Positions 4,772 through 5,610 of a DNA stretch of 5,610 nt are shown here, in pieces. Origin of the DNA: Candidatus Hydrogenedentota bacterium (GTDB taxonomy: Bacteria > Hydrogenedentota > Hydrogenedentia > Hydrogenedentales > SCBR16-9). The stretch is taken from the NCBI GenBank assembly GCA_007116095.1, contig SKJD01000403.1, positions 1 through 5,610 of the forward strand, given 5' to 3'. The notes under the pieces were generated by a model that had not been told where the DNA came from, made no database searches, and saw nothing but the letters and a program-made list of their open reading frames with translations. Position 1 is the stretch's first letter; every line of letters begins with the position of its first letter. Position numbers and translations under genes: made by a program.

Positions 4772-5610
4772 ATGACAGTAACAACGCCGGAGCAATGGAA
4801 AGTCTCGCTGCATGGCGGGCACAGCAGTGTCTACTGCGATCATGCCTATGACTGCCTGGAAGATTTAATCAAAGCCGCCATTGAGGCTGGCTACGAAACC
4901 TTCGGCGTCTCCGAGCATGCGCCCCGCCTTCACCCCGACCTGCTATATCCGGACGAAGTCAAGATGGGCTGGACGGTGGACACCTTGGCGTCGAAGTTTG
5001 AAGAGTACGCCCAGGAGATGGACGAGCTTATCCCCCGCTATGCCGACCGCATCAATCTCCTCAAAGGTTTTGAAGCGGAGATTGTACCGAATGATTCTTA
5101 TGTGGATATTATGCTGGACTTCCGGGAAAAGTATGCTTTTGACTATATGGTCGGCTCGGTGCATTACGTGGACGGCATCATCATCGATTACACTCCTGAA
5201 CTCCTGGGCGAAGCTGCACGACAGCATGGCGGCCTGGACGCGCTGGCGGTACGCTATTATGAGCTTGTGCGTGAAATGGTGCTTAACCTGAAGCCGGACG
5301 TGGTGGGTCACCTGGATCTCGTCCGCAAGTTCGCCCCCAGCGAGACGGCTGTAGACTCGCAGGCCATCCGACGTAAAGCCTATAAGGCCATGCAAGCCAT
5401 CAAGGAACAGGGTTGTATTCTGGACCTGAACACCGCCGGGTACCGCAAGAAGCTCGGTCGCCCCTACCCCGCCCCATGGCTCATCCAGGAAGCCCTGGAG
5501 CTGGATATTCCCTTCTGCTTTGGTGACGACAGCCATTGCATCAGTGATGTCGGCGCCGGCCTGGAAGATGGTCGTGAGTACCTGCTTGAACTGGGTGTCG
5601 AAACCATCAC
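4772..5610 (+). CDS. hisK: Histidinol-phosphatase, PHP family (3' end outside window)
   Basis: The first 279 codons are present; the frame is open at the right edge. PHP-type histidinol-phosphatase (HisK/HisJ type, EC 3.1.3.15) hydrolyses L-histidinol phosphate to histidinol in cytoplasmic histidine synthesis, with three bound metals. Visible motifs in family order are LHGGHSSVYCDHA (13-25), SEHAP (47-51), GFEAE (99-103, metal ligand Glu101), DYMVGSVHYV (124-133, His131), VVGHLDL (177-183, His180), LNTAGYRKKLGRPYPAP (219-235) and GDDSH (251-255, Asp and His of the last metal block). The NTAG...YPAP block favours histidinol-phosphatase over other PHP proteins. Odd: the first histidine pair is spaced H-G-G-H rather than H-x-H. 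The ATG is supported by AAAGG 10 nt upstream. Family proteins are about 260-290 residues, so little is missing. No other his gene is in the window. Confidence 0.88.
   Translation, partial: MTVTTPEQWKVSLHGGHSSVYCDHAYDCLEDLIKAAIEAGYETFGVSEHAPRLHPDLLYPDEVKMGWTVDTLASKFEEYAQEMDELIPRYADRINLLKGFEAEIVPNDSYVDIMLDFREKYAFDYMVGSVHYVDGIIIDYTPELLGEAARQHGGLDALAVRYYELVREMVLNLKPDVVGHLDLVRKFAPSETAVDSQAIRRKAYKAMQAIKEQGCILDLNTAGYRKKLGRPYPAPWLIQEALELDIPFCFGDDSHCISDVGAGLEDGREYLLELGVETI

Noticed and set aside
4943..5536. 197-codon minus-strand frame opposite hisK
   Set aside because: Shadow of the histidinol-phosphatase gene, which carries all the family motifs on the plus strand.

Overview
The window reads as a moderately GC-rich bacterial chromosome segment with AT-rich intergenic gaps, sigma70-like promoters and Shine-Dalgarno sites. 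No rRNA, tRNA, CRISPR or transposase gene is visible. The HU-type protein with a lysine-rich N-terminal extension, together with a long acidic orphan protein, suggests a less-studied lineage (PVC-like bacteria or Candidatus Hydrogenedentota are guesses from sequence style). Nothing here fixes the taxonomy.

Layout. Positions 1-1557 (minus strand) hold the first 519 codons of a large protein that runs off the left edge: a small basic N-terminus, a helical domain with a WCEAC motif, then at least 330 residues of acidic, probably disordered sequence. Its GTG start is supported by a strong SD and a TTGAGT-17-TACAAT promoter. Upstream in the same direction (1852-2493) is a calcineurin-like metallophosphoesterase homologue in which most metal-ligand positions are substituted. 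It is read from a TTTACA-16-TATAAT promoter overlaid by a perfect inverted repeat. Across a 465-bp AT-rich divergent gap, an HU-family nucleoid protein is encoded on the plus strand (2959-3273).

Positions 3274-3668 form a 395-bp non-coding stretch unusually dense in inverted repeats: six hairpins, two with U-rich terminator-like tails, plus two collinear degenerate copies of a roughly 75-bp sequence about 230 bp apart. It is followed by an MBL-fold hydrolase with a complete metal-binding set (3669-4631) and then, from its own promoter, a PHP-family histidinol-phosphatase (4772 to the right edge, 3' end missing).

How they fit together. The genes look like independently transcribed housekeeping or orphan units, not one operon. 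HisK would catalyse the penultimate phosphatase step of histidine synthesis and HU compacts DNA. The MBL hydrolase and the phosphoesterase-like protein have no assigned substrate. The most unusual items are the degenerate phosphoesterase with its palindromic operator-like promoter, the acidic orphan protein, and the repeat-rich hairpin region. I see no clear evidence of a defence or other multi-gene new system.
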